NCBI GenBank assembly: GCA_017550525.1
Contig: JAFZOU010000011.1
Coordinates: 1 to 42,718 of the forward strand
DNA length: 42,718 nucleotides
Source: Bacteroidales bacterium
Lineage (GTDB): Bacteria; Bacteroidota; Bacteroidia; Bacteroidales; UBA932
Direction of reading: 5' to 3'
Shown here: piece by piece, positions 17,126 to 25,374 of the stretch
Numbering within the stretch: the first letter of the stretch is position 1
Layout: every line of letters starts with the position of its first letter
Notes under the pieces: model-generated
What the model was told of the DNA's origin: nothing
What the model saw: the letters and a program-made list of their open reading frames with translations, nothing else
Databases searched by the model: none
Position numbers and translations under genes: made by a program

Positions 17126-17153
17126 CAAAGATAAGATTTTTTTACTACCTTTG
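17126..17153. promoter_or_regulatory. Divergent overlapping promoters, folC (-) and PurL-like gene (+)
   Basis: Minus strand TATCTTTG (17133-17126), 4 nt before the folC ATG. Plus strand TACCTTTG (17146-17153), 6 nt before ATG 17160. Each -7 box lies within the spacer of the other promoter, so occupation should be mutually exclusive. Clear -33 boxes are not seen. Confidence 0.65.
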
Positions 17154-17159
17154 AGTGCT

Positions 17160-18272
17160 ATGACAGAACTCCTGAACGCTTCCTACATCCTGGACGGGGT
17201 GCCAATGCCGCTCTCTCCTGCCAAAATGCTCCGTGAGTGCACCGTGGAGCCTCCCCTGGAGCCGGACGGTGATCCCGCAACGCTGGCAGACGAGCACCTT
17301 GACCAGGTTCCCGGGAATTTTGCCTTTGAGGAATCGGAGATAGATTCCTATGCCCTGGCCGTGGAGCACGCCAGAGGCACCGTCCCGCTGGAGTTTGCCG
17401 GCTCATACACCGCCGGAAAGGTTGCCCAGGGGCTTCTGGACGCCATCTGGCTCAGCGGCCATTTCAGGATGGAAGACCTTATGCTCAAGGCCGACTGGAA
17501 GTGGAAAGACTCCCCTATCGGCCTTCCTGCCGCGTTTTACGATTCCGTAGAAGCCGCCTGTTCATTCATAGACGCCCTTGGCGTAAAGATTTCCAAGTAC
17601 AGTCTCACATCCGGCACACCTTCCGTTTCTTTCAAGGCTTCTGTCACGGACGACGACGAACTGGAGGCTCAGGAAGAGGAAGAGTCCCTCCTTCTGGAGC
17701 TTCGCACCTCCAATCCCAAGATGTCACGGCGGCGTAAATGCCCCTCAAAGTTCCTACCGGAGGGATCGGACTGGATTATCTACATCCCGTTCGACACCTG
17801 CGATTTCCGTATGGGAGGCTCCCGCCTGGCGCAGGCCGTGGGCGCCACTCCTTCATCGGCCCCGGAAATTGGAGACGCAGATTACTTTATGGATTGCTAC
17901 GAGGTTGTGCGTGAGCTGGTGGAGGACGGCATTGTTAAGGCCGGCGCAACGGTGAGCGGCGGCGGGCTCATGACAGCCCTCAGGGCTATGTGCAGTGCCG
18001 TTTCCGGTGCAAATATATGCATAGATGATATCTCACGCGCATATTCCAACGAGCTCCCCATCCGCGTTCTCTTCGCAGAGGTTCCCGGCGTCATTATCCA
18101 GATTGCCGATATTGACTACGATTACGTAGACGCAGAACTCCTTCTTCAGGACGTTGTGTTCTTCCCCCTGGGCCACCCGGATATCACCACCTCCGGCGTA
18201 GTCCTTACAGACAGGACAGACCTCCCCCATATCCTTGAGTCTCTCATGAGCTCTATGGAAGGGGAAGACTAA
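17160..18272 (+). CDS. PurM/PurL-like protein (AIR synthase-related, orphan)
   Basis: A 370-residue protein related to the PurM/PurL ATP-binding fold. Start at ATG 17160: the TTG at 17151 that could extend it is part of the -7 box. The N-terminal part recalls the AIRS N domain (KDSPIGLPAAFYDSVEAACSF), and the C-terminal part the AIRS_C domain of FGAM synthase: MGGSRLAQAVG, then PEIGDADYFMDCYEVVRELV and GATVSGGGLMTAL, which parallels the DxSDGGL motif of PurL but with S-GGG. It is far shorter than Bacteroidota PurL (over 1200 residues), and an acidic stretch (DDDELEAQEEEE) replaces part of the middle. It may be a paralogue with a different or lost activity. No purine genes are nearby. Its stop overlaps the convergent PhoH gene. 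Confidence 0.65.
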   Translation: MTELLNASYILDGVPMPLSPAKMLRECTVEPPLEPDGDPATLADEHLDQVPGNFAFEESEIDSYALAVEHARGTVPLEFAGSYTAGKVAQGLLDAIWLSGHFRMEDLMLKADWKWKDSPIGLPAAFYDSVEAACSFIDALGVKISKYSLTSGTPSVSFKASVTDDDELEAQEEEESLLLELRTSNPKMSRRRKCPSKFLPEGSDWIIYIPFDTCDFRMGGSRLAQAVGATPSSAPEIGDADYFMDCYEVVRELVEDGIVKAGATVSGGGLMTALRAMCSAVSGANICIDDISRAYSNELPIRVLFAEVPGVIIQIADIDYDYVDAELLLQDVVFFPLGHPDITTSGVVLTDRTDLPHILESLMSSMEGED

Positions 18273-19594
18273 AGCAGTTTTGCTGCAGTATCTGAGAGTT
18301 CTGAGCGTTCTCCCTTACGAAGGAATACATGCTCGAACAGAGCCTGGCCCCTCATCTTCTCTCCAAGGTGCGTGAGGCCGTTTGACCACTGGTCCAGGAA
18401 GGGCTGGTCTATCTGATAGATATCACCTGTAAATACCATCTTGGTGCCTTCTCCGGCACGTGTGATAATGGTTTTTACCTCCTGGGGGGTAAGGTTCTGG
18501 GCTTCATCCACAATGAAGTATACCTTTCCAAGGGACCGGCCGCGGATGTAGGCAAGGGGTGAAATGATGAGCCTCTCTTCCCTTATCAGGCCTTCTATCT
18601 TCTGGAACTGCTTACTGCCGGGCTTGAAGCAGCGTTTAATCACATCCAGGTTGTCCATAAGCGGCTGGATGTAGGGGCTCATCTTGGATTTCTGGTCTCC
18701 GGGAAGGAAGCCGATATCCTGTCCTCCTAGAACCACGGTGGGTCTTGTGAGGATTATCTGGTCATAACTGTTGCACTGTTCAAGTGCAGCGGCAAGCGCT
18801 ATGAGGGTTTTACCTGTACCTGCACCTCCCGTGAGGGAAACCAGGGGAAGATTGGGGTTGAGGCAGGCGTCAAGGGCGAATTTCTGTTCATCGTTGCGGG
18901 GCCTGATGCCGCAGGCCTCCTTGGTCTTTACAAGGACAACCTCCTTGCGGTGGGCATCGTAGCGGGCGCATACGGTGTCTCCACCAAAGTTGAACTTGTA
19001 GAGTTGGTTGGGGCGGGGCTCTTTATCGGCCACATCCTGCCACGGGAGGGCGTTGTCCTGACCGTAGGCAAGGCGCTGGAGGGCGTCTGTGTTGGCATCG
19101 GCCACTATAACCTCTTTCTCTATGCCCATCATGGCTTCGTCATCCACACGGTCACGGAGGTAATCCTGGGCGGCCATTCCAACGGCCTTTGCCTTGAGGC
19201 GGAGGTTGATGTCCTTGGTTACAAGTGCCACAAACTTTGACGGATGAGTGTCCCTCACCCACATTGCCGTGGAAAGGATGCGGTGATCCTGGATGTCGTC
19301 ACGGAAAAGATCCTGGTACTCCGGGGCAAAGGGATGGTTGGGTTCTATCTTGATGTAACCCAGTTTCTTTCCAAGGGGAACGCCACGTGGGCCGAAATCG
19401 TGCTTGTCAGTGAGTTTATTGATCTCACGCATGAAGGCGCGCGCGTTAAAACTAAGGTTGTCCTCACCCTTCTTGAACTTGTCCAGTTCTTCGATGACAG
19501 CGATTGGAATCACAATGTCATTGTCCTGGAACTGCTTCACGGCATTGAAGTCGTGGAGGATGATGTTTGTGTCTAAGACAAATATCTTGGCCAT
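18269..19594 (-). CDS. PIN domain-PhoH ATPase fusion (YlaK/PhoH2-like)
   Basis: A 442-residue cytoplasmic protein: an N-terminal PIN ribonuclease domain (KIFVLDTNIILHD, first acidic residue D8; later acidic residues in DHRILSTA and TKDINLRLKA) and a C-terminal PhoH ATPase with Walker A GGAGTGKT (256-263) and Walker B VYFIVDEAQ (DEAQ 363-366). PhoH2-type fusions couple ATP-driven RNA unwinding to PIN cleavage; the cellular target is unknown. Start at ATG 19594: the in-frame TTG at 19618 belongs to the -7 box TATATTTG (19623-19616) and cannot be used; AAGGAG follows that box. Its stop codon overlaps that of the PurL-like gene. Confidence 0.9.
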   Translation of the reverse strand: MAKIFVLDTNIILHDFNAVKQFQDNDIVIPIAVIEELDKFKKGEDNLSFNARAFMREINKLTDKHDFGPRGVPLGKKLGYIKIEPNHPFAPEYQDLFRDDIQDHRILSTAMWVRDTHPSKFVALVTKDINLRLKAKAVGMAAQDYLRDRVDDEAMMGIEKEVIVADANTDALQRLAYGQDNALPWQDVADKEPRPNQLYKFNFGGDTVCARYDAHRKEVVLVKTKEACGIRPRNDEQKFALDACLNPNLPLVSLTGGAGTGKTLIALAAALEQCNSYDQIILTRPTVVLGGQDIGFLPGDQKSKMSPYIQPLMDNLDVIKRCFKPGSKQFQKIEGLIREERLIISPLAYIRGRSLGKVYFIVDEAQNLTPQEVKTIITRAGEGTKMVFTGDIYQIDQPFLDQWSNGLTHLGEKMRGQALFEHVFLRKGERSELSDTAAKLL

Positions 19595-19615
19595 GGCGTT
19601 AGTGTTATTCTCCTT

Positions 19616-19623
19616 CAAATATA
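19616..19623 (-). promoter_or_regulatory. -7 element of the PIN-PhoH gene
   Basis: TATATTTG on the minus strand, 21 nt before ATG 19594. It decides the start by overlapping the alternative TTG. Confidence 0.6.
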
Positions 19624-19635
19624 ATAATTATTTAT

Positions 19636-19664
19636 GAGATTTCCGGGCTTCGCTCGAAATGACA
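19636..19664 (-). repeat. Dispersed palindromic repeat, intergenic copy (copy c)
   Basis: The minus strand begins TGTCATTTCGAGCGAAGC and ends GGAAATCTC, with arms ATTTC/GAAAT. Same family as the two copies inside the A2M gene; the arms differ but stay complementary. Confidence 0.75.
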
Positions 19665-19671
19665 GGCCGGG

Positions 19672-19781
19672 CCGTGGAGGTAAGCGACTGGTTATCAGCG
19701 CTTTACACAAATTAGGGTACTCGAAACCGAGCACCCTAATTAACATAAGTAGCTGAATTTCAGCGTTTTAACTCCACGCGG
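19672..19781. repeat. 110-bp nested-hairpin element, copy E2
   Basis: Inner stem: AATTAGGGTACTCG (19710-19723) with CGAGCACCCTAATT (19728-19741), one mismatch, loop AAAC. Outer stem: GTGGAGGTAA (19674-19683) with TTAACTCCAC (19768-19777), one mismatch. It lies 6 bp from the PPDK stop codon. Same layout as E1 and E3 but a different inner stem. Confidence 0.75.
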
Positions 19782-19787
19782 CGGGAA

Positions 19788-22514
19788 TTACTTTGCCTGA
19801 CGGATCTGAGCCTGAGCGGCGGCCAGACGTGCGATAGGCACGCGGAACGGGCTGCAGGACACGTAGTCAATGCCGATGGTGTTGAAGAACTCGATGGATG
19901 CGGGATCACCACCGTGCTCACCGCAAATACCGCACTGAAGTTCTGAACGCTTGCTGCGGCCGCGCTCTACACCAATCTTCACAAGCTGACCAACTGCCTT
20001 GGTGTCGATGGTCTGGAAAGGATCGGAATCCAGGATCTTGTTACCAAGATAGTCACCCATGAATGTGCCGATATCGTCACGGCTGAAGCCGAAGGTCATC
20101 TGGGTGAGGTCATTGGTACCGAAGCTGAAGAACTCTGCGGTACGGGCCATGCGGTCTGCGGTAAGGGCAGCGCGAGGGATCTCTATCATGGTACCGAACT
20201 GGTAGTCTATCTGCTGGGCGGTCTTGGTCTCTACCTCTGCCTTGATTCGGTCGCAGATAACCTTCTGGAAGCTGAGCTCACGGGCGGAAATGGTGACGGG
20301 GATCATGATTTCCGGATGAGGATGCAGGCCTTCCTTCTGGAGTTCTGCGGTGGCGGTGAAGATAGCGCGATACTGGGTTTCTGCAATCAGAGGGAAGGAG
20401 ACGTGCAGACGGACACCACGGTGACCCATCATAGGGTTGACCTCGTGGAGGCTTTCTCCACGCTTTTCCACTTCCTTCACGGAAATGCCAAGGTCCTTTG
20501 CAAGTTCTTTCTTCTTGTCCTCGCCCTGAGGTACGAACTCATGGAGCGGCGGGTCAAGGAGACGGAACACGACGGGCTTGCCGTCCATGACACGGAGGGT
20601 CTCCTTTACGGCGGCCTTCATGTAAGGCTCAAGCTCTGCGAGGGCGGCCTTGCGCTCATCGTCAGTATTGCAGAGGATCATCTTGCGGAGCTTGGAGAGC
20701 GGCTGCTCACTATTGCGACCATAGAACATATGCTCAATACGGAACAGGCCGATACCCTGGGCACCGAACTTGAGTGCGCGTGCTGCATCTTCCGGAGTAT
20801 CTGCGTTGGTGCGGATACCGAGCTTGCGGAATTTGTCGCACATTGCCATGAACTTTGCAAACAGAGGATTCTCACTGGCATCCATAGTCTCGATTGCACC
20901 TGCGTACACAAGACCCTTGGCGCCGTTGAGGGAGAGCCACTCGCCTTCCTTGAAGGTTTTGTTTACACCTGCGAAGGTGACGGTCTTGTCCTTGAAGTTG
21001 ATCTTCAGGGCGTCGCAACCTACGATGCAGCACTTACCCCAACCGCGGGCCACGAGGGCTGCGTGGGAAGTCATACCGCCGCGCTCTGTGAGGATACCCA
21101 CGGAAGCGTGCATACCATCGATGTCCTCAGGGGAGGTTTCCTCACGGACAAGGATGCACTTCTTGCCGGCCTTTGCGTAGGCGATAGCGTCCTCTGAAGT
21201 GAAGACGATCTGACCCACGGCGCCGCCCGGAGATGCGGGAAGACCCTGTGCAAGGCACTCTGCCTTCTTCTCTGAAGCGGGGTCAAGGATGGGGTGAAGG
21301 ACCTCGTCAAGCTGTGCGGGAGCAACCCTCATGACAGCGGTCTTTTCATCGATGAGGCCTTCCTCAACCATATCAACGGCCATCTGGAGGGCAGCAAGAC
21401 CGGTGCGCTTGCCGATACGGCACTGCAGCATCCAGAGCTTGCCTTCCTGGATGGTGAACTCAATGTCCTGCATATCCTGGAAGTGGTCTTCAAGGCGCTT
21501 GCGGATTTCATCCAGCTCCTTGTAAACCTCGGGCATAGCCTTTTCAAGGGAAGCCAGGTTCTTGTTCTTCTCGCTCTTTGTGGCCTCGTTCAGGGGGTTA
21601 GGGGTGCGGATACCTGCAACCACGTCTTCACCCTGGGCGTTGATGAGCCACTCACCATAGAACTTGTTGTCACCGTTGGCGGGGTTACGGGAGAAAGCGA
21701 CACCGGTAGCGGAGGTTTCACCCATGTTACCAAATACCATGGACTGTACGTTCACGGCTGTTCCCCAGTCGTCCGGAATGTGCTCAATCTGACGGTAGCG
21801 GATAGCCCTCTTTCCGTTCCAGCTCTTGAACACGCCGCCGATTGAACCCCAGAGCTGAGCCTGGGCGTCGTCCGGGAATTCAACACCAAGGACTTCCTTG
21901 ATGCGTACCTTGAAGGCCTCTGCGAGATCCTTCAGCTGGTCTGCGGTAAGTTCTGTGTCGGACTTGTAACCGTTGGCCTTCTTGACCTCTTCCATCATGC
22001 GGTCAAGCTGCTGGCGGATACCCATTCCGTCGGCGGGCTCAATGCCTTCTGCCTTCTCCATCACAACGTCTGAGTACATCATGATGAGACGACGGTATGC
22101 ATCGTACACAAAACGGGGGTTGCCGGTCTTCTTGATCATTCCGGGAATGGTCTTGGAGCAAAGGCCGATATTGAGGATGGTGTCCATCATGCCGGGCATG
22201 GAGCTGCGGGCGCCGGAGCGGCAGCTGACAAGGAGGGGATCTTCTGCGTCACCGAATTTCTTGCCCATGATCTTCTCAGTTGCCTCAAGGGCAGCTGCTA
22301 CATCGGCCTTGAGCTCAGGGGTGTAACCGCCACCGAGGCGATAGTACTCCGTGCAGCATTCAGTGGTGATGGTGAAACCGGCGGGAACCGGCATACCAAG
22401 GAGGTTCATCTCGGCCAGGTTTGCGCCCTTGCCGCCCAGAAGTTCTCTCATCTTGCCATCGCCTTCAGCGTGCTTTCCGCCGAAACGATAGACTCTTTTC
22501 TTAATTTCTGCCAT
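19788..22514 (-). CDS. ppdK: Pyruvate, phosphate dikinase
   Basis: A 908-residue cytoplasmic enzyme that interconverts pyruvate + ATP + Pi and PEP + AMP + PPi. Seen in order: the N-terminal nucleotide-binding region (GGKGANLAEMN, PVPAGFTITTECC), GSIGGVFKSWNGKRA, the phosphohistidine loop ERGGMTSHAALVARGWGKCC, and the C-terminal PEP/pyruvate barrel ending with FGTNDLTQMTFGFSRDD and CGICGEHGGDPASIEF, whose Cys is catalytic. Length is normal. Codon use looks smoothed and the gene has few of the GGCCGAT motifs that pepper its neighbours, consistent with high expression. In Bacteroidales it works at the PEP/pyruvate node together with a PPi-dependent glycolysis. A -7 box lies at 22571-22564; E2 follows its stop. 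Confidence 0.98.
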   Translation of the reverse strand: MAEIKKRVYRFGGKHAEGDGKMRELLGGKGANLAEMNLLGMPVPAGFTITTECCTEYYRLGGGYTPELKADVAAALEATEKIMGKKFGDAEDPLLVSCRSGARSSMPGMMDTILNIGLCSKTIPGMIKKTGNPRFVYDAYRRLIMMYSDVVMEKAEGIEPADGMGIRQQLDRMMEEVKKANGYKSDTELTADQLKDLAEAFKVRIKEVLGVEFPDDAQAQLWGSIGGVFKSWNGKRAIRYRQIEHIPDDWGTAVNVQSMVFGNMGETSATGVAFSRNPANGDNKFYGEWLINAQGEDVVAGIRTPNPLNEATKSEKNKNLASLEKAMPEVYKELDEIRKRLEDHFQDMQDIEFTIQEGKLWMLQCRIGKRTGLAALQMAVDMVEEGLIDEKTAVMRVAPAQLDEVLHPILDPASEKKAECLAQGLPASPGGAVGQIVFTSEDAIAYAKAGKKCILVREETSPEDIDGMHASVGILTERGGMTSHAALVARGWGKCCIVGCDALKINFKDKTVTFAGVNKTFKEGEWLSLNGAKGLVYAGAIETMDASENPLFAKFMAMCDKFRKLGIRTNADTPEDAARALKFGAQGIGLFRIEHMFYGRNSEQPLSKLRKMILCNTDDERKAALAELEPYMKAAVKETLRVMDGKPVVFRLLDPPLHEFVPQGEDKKKELAKDLGISVKEVEKRGESLHEVNPMMGHRGVRLHVSFPLIAETQYRAIFTATAELQKEGLHPHPEIMIPVTISARELSFQKVICDRIKAEVETKTAQQIDYQFGTMIEIPRAALTADRMARTAEFFSFGTNDLTQMTFGFSRDDIGTFMGDYLGNKILDSDPFQTIDTKAVGQLVKIGVERGRSKRSELQCGICGEHGGDPASIEFFNTIGIDYVSCSPFRVPIARLAAAQAQIRQAK

Positions 22515-22563
22515 AAAAAAGTTGGTTTATAATATATTTTACGAATTTGTCTTCCAAATCATG

Positions 22564-22571
22564 CAAATATA
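22564..22571 (-). promoter_or_regulatory. -7 element of ppdK
   Basis: TATATTTG on the minus strand, about 50 nt before the ATG, in an A/T-rich gap between the acyltransferase and ppdK genes. Confidence 0.55.
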
Positions 22572-22606
22572 CAACAAATCCGGCAAAAAATGAAAAGAAT
22601 ATTAAG

Positions 22607-23464
22607 CTATATGAGACCGGCAATGTCTTCTTTTGAGAATTCATAAGTGAGAGGGCGCCCGTAGCACTGCTCATAGCAGCGCACCTTGGCATCATAATCG
22701 GCCTGGCACATCAGGAAACTGTTTTCACGGGCCGATCTTTCAGGGTCCGGAAAGATGGGCGGCAGCACGTGCAGGACAAGCTTTACGTCGTGAAAGCCGG
22801 GGGCAACGACTTCCGGGAGATCCACCATTTCCACAAACGTGGGGACCACCGGGACCCCGTACTCTGCGGCAAAAAGGAAGGCTCCCCTCTTTCCTGGGCG
22901 TGGTTTCCGGTAGTTGAACCACATTTCCTGCTCAGGGTAAATGAGAATGAAGCGGTTCCGGTCAAGGTTCCTCTGCATCAGTTTACGGAAGGCGCCATTC
23001 ATGTATGAAGGTTCCTGGATCAGAGGTATCACGTCTATATTCCTAAGGATAAAGCCGTTGAGTCCGGGCATCACAAAGTTGGTACCCTGGCTTATGGCTA
23101 CCAGACGGTCCCTCCCGGTGAGACGTGAAAGGGTGCGGTGGACCCCGTTGTCAAAAGGGTTGAAGTGGTTGCTGGTAAGGAAGGCTGGGCCCTGAACTTT
23201 GAGAAGGTTCCTCATGCCGGTTATTTCATTCACCGGCTCACTCCACTTCCTCACCCAGGAGTGAACCACGGCCCTTGCTACTGCAGTTTTCAGTTTCTGA
23301 ACCGGAGAGTTCAGACGGGAGACATAGCCAAGGATATCGGCCTTGAGGGCATCGGGAGAGATTTCCGGATCAAATGGCTCTGTCTTGTCGTTGAACCTGC
23401 CCTCCTGGGCTGCTCTCCTGATGTTTTCAATGGCCTGCTCCCTTCCGGGGGTGACTAAGAGCAT
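22607..23464 (-). CDS. 1-acyl-glycerol-3-phosphate acyltransferase-like (PlsC family)
   Basis: A 285-residue acyltransferase. The catalytic NHxxxxD motif is present as NHFNPFD (H100, D105); a second block YPEQEMWFNYRKPRPGKRG stands for the usual FPEGTR substrate block, and GVPVVPTFVEM for the last conserved block. Such enzymes acylate glycerophosphate, lipid A or lyso-lipids at the inner membrane. It overlaps the upstream glycosyltransferase by 10 bp, so both probably act in one envelope lipid or glycolipid pathway (inference). The N-terminal 85 residues are not recognised. The variant second block suggests an acceptor other than plain lysophosphatidate. Confidence 0.82.
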   Translation of the reverse strand: MLLVTPGREQAIENIRRAAQEGRFNDKTEPFDPEISPDALKADILGYVSRLNSPVQKLKTAVARAVVHSWVRKWSEPVNEITGMRNLLKVQGPAFLTSNHFNPFDNGVHRTLSRLTGRDRLVAISQGTNFVMPGLNGFILRNIDVIPLIQEPSYMNGAFRKLMQRNLDRNRFILIYPEQEMWFNYRKPRPGKRGAFLFAAEYGVPVVPTFVEMVDLPEVVAPGFHDVKLVLHVLPPIFPDPERSARENSFLMCQADYDAKVRCYEQCYGRPLTYEFSKEDIAGLI

Positions 23465-24384
23465 AGGCGGAACGATACGGGAGAATGGGTGAGTTCTGTC
23501 GCCATGCGGATAAGCGCATCTATGCCCTCGTGATATGCTTTCACGGCATTTGCGTTTGTAAGGAAAGCCGTTCTCCGGGCCATGATTTCATTGTAGTATC
23601 CGCTTTCAAGGGCGTATTTCCAGAATACCTCGTCATAAGGCACGGTTTCATTGAGCCATGGCTTTGCGGCAAGGTTGAAATGGATTATCTGAGGATTGTC
23701 GAACTGCGTCACGGAACCGCCCGGCATGCAGTTCCAGCACGGGTCAAGATAATGGATATGGTGCTCGCAAAGGGCATTTAGATAATCCTGGTCAGGGGCA
23801 ACCGTACCAAGGGAATAATCCGAGAGCCAGCGCATGAATTTACCGGTGATATCGTTCTCCCTGAGAGCTTTGAGGTTCATAAGAAGAACGCCCGAATTCA
23901 CATATCTCCTGTGATCGACGCCCACATATTCATCAATGTACTTCATAAAAGGGCCGATATGCTGGATGCTGTAATCGGCCACTGCCCCAATATACTTATC
24001 CCCAAGAGGCTCCTCCCATAACCAGGAAATGTCTCCCGGTACTACAATATCGGCGTCAAGATATATCCCCTTGTCATATTGAGGGAAAAGTACGGGAATA
24101 AAGAGGCGGAAATAAATGCTGAGGGAACTGAAGGCCTTGAACCTGTGAGAGCGCAGGCCGTCGAGACACCTGAGCTTTTTGGACAGAGAGTGGAATTCAA
24201 CCTTTAAATTTTCACTCTGAAAAGCAGCTAAACCAGCCTTACCGGCATTGGAGATATTATCGTTAAGTATATGAATATGAAACACATAGCGAGTAGAAGC
24301 GTTGTCTTTGATAGATTTTATGGCCACTGCAAGGTAGGGCACGTAATGCTCGTCAACGGAGAAGAAAATAGGGATAGTCTGCAT
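23455..24384 (-). CDS. Glycosyltransferase family 8 protein
   Basis: A 309-residue GT8 (LgtC/RfaJ-like) retaining glycosyltransferase that transfers glucose or galactose from UDP-sugars. Seen: the N-terminal PIFFSVDEHYVPYLAVAIKSI, the metal-binding DxD in KGIYLDADIVV (D110-A-D112), AVADY, NSGVLLMNLKALRE and DQDYLNAL, and IIHFNLAAKPW near the C terminus, all standard for the family. First gene of a two-gene unit with the acyltransferase (10-bp overlap). A TAATTTTG box lies at 24424-24417. Substrate is not visible; lipid A/LPS or capsule sugar is likely. Confidence 0.92.
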   Translation of the reverse strand: MQTIPIFFSVDEHYVPYLAVAIKSIKDNASTRYVFHIHILNDNISNAGKAGLAAFQSENLKVEFHSLSKKLRCLDGLRSHRFKAFSSLSIYFRLFIPVLFPQYDKGIYLDADIVVPGDISWLWEEPLGDKYIGAVADYSIQHIGPFMKYIDEYVGVDHRRYVNSGVLLMNLKALRENDITGKFMRWLSDYSLGTVAPDQDYLNALCEHHIHYLDPCWNCMPGGSVTQFDNPQIIHFNLAAKPWLNETVPYDEVFWKYALESGYYNEIMARRTAFLTNANAVKAYHEGIDALIRMATELTHSPVSFRLCS

Positions 24385-24416
24385 AGTTTTTACTGTTTTT
24401 TCTCGGTTTTTCTGGG

Positions 24417-24424
24417 CAAAATTA
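24417..24424 (-). promoter_or_regulatory. -7 element of the GT8-acyltransferase operon
   Basis: TAATTTTG on the minus strand, 32 nt before the ATG at 24384. It lies close to the repeat array of the divergent LytTR gene. Confidence 0.55.
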
Positions 24425-24453
24425 GCGTCTAAAGGCTGGGTGGGAAAATTTGT

Positions 24454-24563
24454 GTGACTAAAAACAGGTTTTCTGGGACGAAAACACGTATATAGGGACG
24501 AAAGTAATAAAATTGGGACGAATGAAATATTTTTTGTATATTCGTCCCAGCAATTTTGTGACG
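24454..24563 (+). promoter_or_regulatory. Phased GGGACG repeat array upstream of a LytTR gene
   Basis: GGGACGAA recurs at 24475, 24495 and 24515, exactly 20 bp apart. A weaker GTGACT sits 21 bp before the first (24454). An inverted copy, CGTCCC, lies at 24543-24548, and GTGACG at 24558 touches the start codon. A loose -7 box (TATTTTTTG, 24528-24536) lies between. LytTR proteins bind pairs of short direct repeats spaced by about two helix turns, so this looks like an autoregulatory operator. Confidence 0.7.
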
Positions 24564-24564
24564 A

Positions 24565-25374
24565 ATGACAGCAATTTCACGTAATTTTTACAGGATGAGC
24601 GCCAATATCCTCTATTTTATGGTAATTCCGCTCTTCTATTTCCTCTTCACTTTGGCCTATCAGCCCTTCGAAATCAATGACTTTTTGGGCGTGGGAAAAG
24701 GCTATTTCGCTGAAAATCTGATATTTACAACGCTCATTCTTCTAGGCGTCATGGTTCTTAGCAGAATGCTGCTCTTTATACTCAGGCACGTTATAGACCT
24801 AAACTGGCCGCTTTATATCACATGGTGCGTAGGAGAAATAGTAGCCGCAGGACTCTTCTGGTCCATCCTCCTTGGGTTAGAATGGAGTCCCGCCATTCCC
24901 TATTTCACGGTAATGTCCACAGGCATCCTGTACCTCGCCGGAATTGTAGCATTCCCTTATGTAATCCTTACCCAGGCCATACAGCTGCACATTCTGGGTG
25001 GCTCAAAACAGCCCGTTCCCGCAGACGACAAGTCACTTGTCCGCTTCCACGATGACCAGAAACGCCTCAAATTCATAATTTCCTCCCCTGCCATATTATA
25101 TATAGAAGCAGAGGACAATTACGTGCATATCGTTCACCTTGACAACGGCAGGATCAAGGATTTCACCCTTCGTTCATCTATGCGCGCATTGGAGGAAACT
25201 CTCACCAAACACGGCCTTGTACGGTGCCACAGGTCTTATTTTGTTAACGCAGACCACGTGGAGCTTGTTAGGAAGGACCTCAACGGCTACGCCCTTGCAA
25301 AACTGGACAGGGACGGTCTTGATCCAGTGCCTGTCTCAAGAAAGTACTACGATTCCCTGTCGGCCTTATTGTAA
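24565..25374 (+). CDS. Membrane-bound LytTR transcription regulator
   Basis: A 269-residue protein with about four hydrophobic segments in the first 150 residues and a C-terminal LytTR DNA-binding domain from about residue 165 (LKFIISSPAILYIEAEDNYVHIVH, FTLRSSMRALEETL, RCHRSYFVNADHVELVRK, VPVSRKYYDSL). There is no receiver domain and no kinase motif, so the membrane part may be the sensor. Bacteroidota have many such one-component regulators. It is flanked upstream by the phased repeat array and downstream, after 66 bp, by the sugar transporter gene on the same strand; control of that gene is possible. Base composition is more A/T-rich than its neighbours and the gene lacks GGCCGAT motifs. 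Confidence 0.85.
   Translation: MTAISRNFYRMSANILYFMVIPLFYFLFTLAYQPFEINDFLGVGKGYFAENLIFTTLILLGVMVLSRMLLFILRHVIDLNWPLYITWCVGEIVAAGLFWSILLGLEWSPAIPYFTVMSTGILYLAGIVAFPYVILTQAIQLHILGGSKQPVPADDKSLVRFHDDQKRLKFIISSPAILYIEAEDNYVHIVHLDNGRIKDFTLRSSMRALEETLTKHGLVRCHRSYFVNADHVELVRKDLNGYALAKLDRDGLDPVPVSRKYYDSLSALL

Noticed and set aside
20316-21197. A 293-codon frame antisense to ppdK.
   Set aside because: PPDK is conserved throughout this region; the antisense frame has no recognisable domain.
22515-22606. A riboswitch or attenuator in the ppdK leader.
   Set aside because: The leader is short and A/T-rich; I see no conserved aptamer or paired structure.
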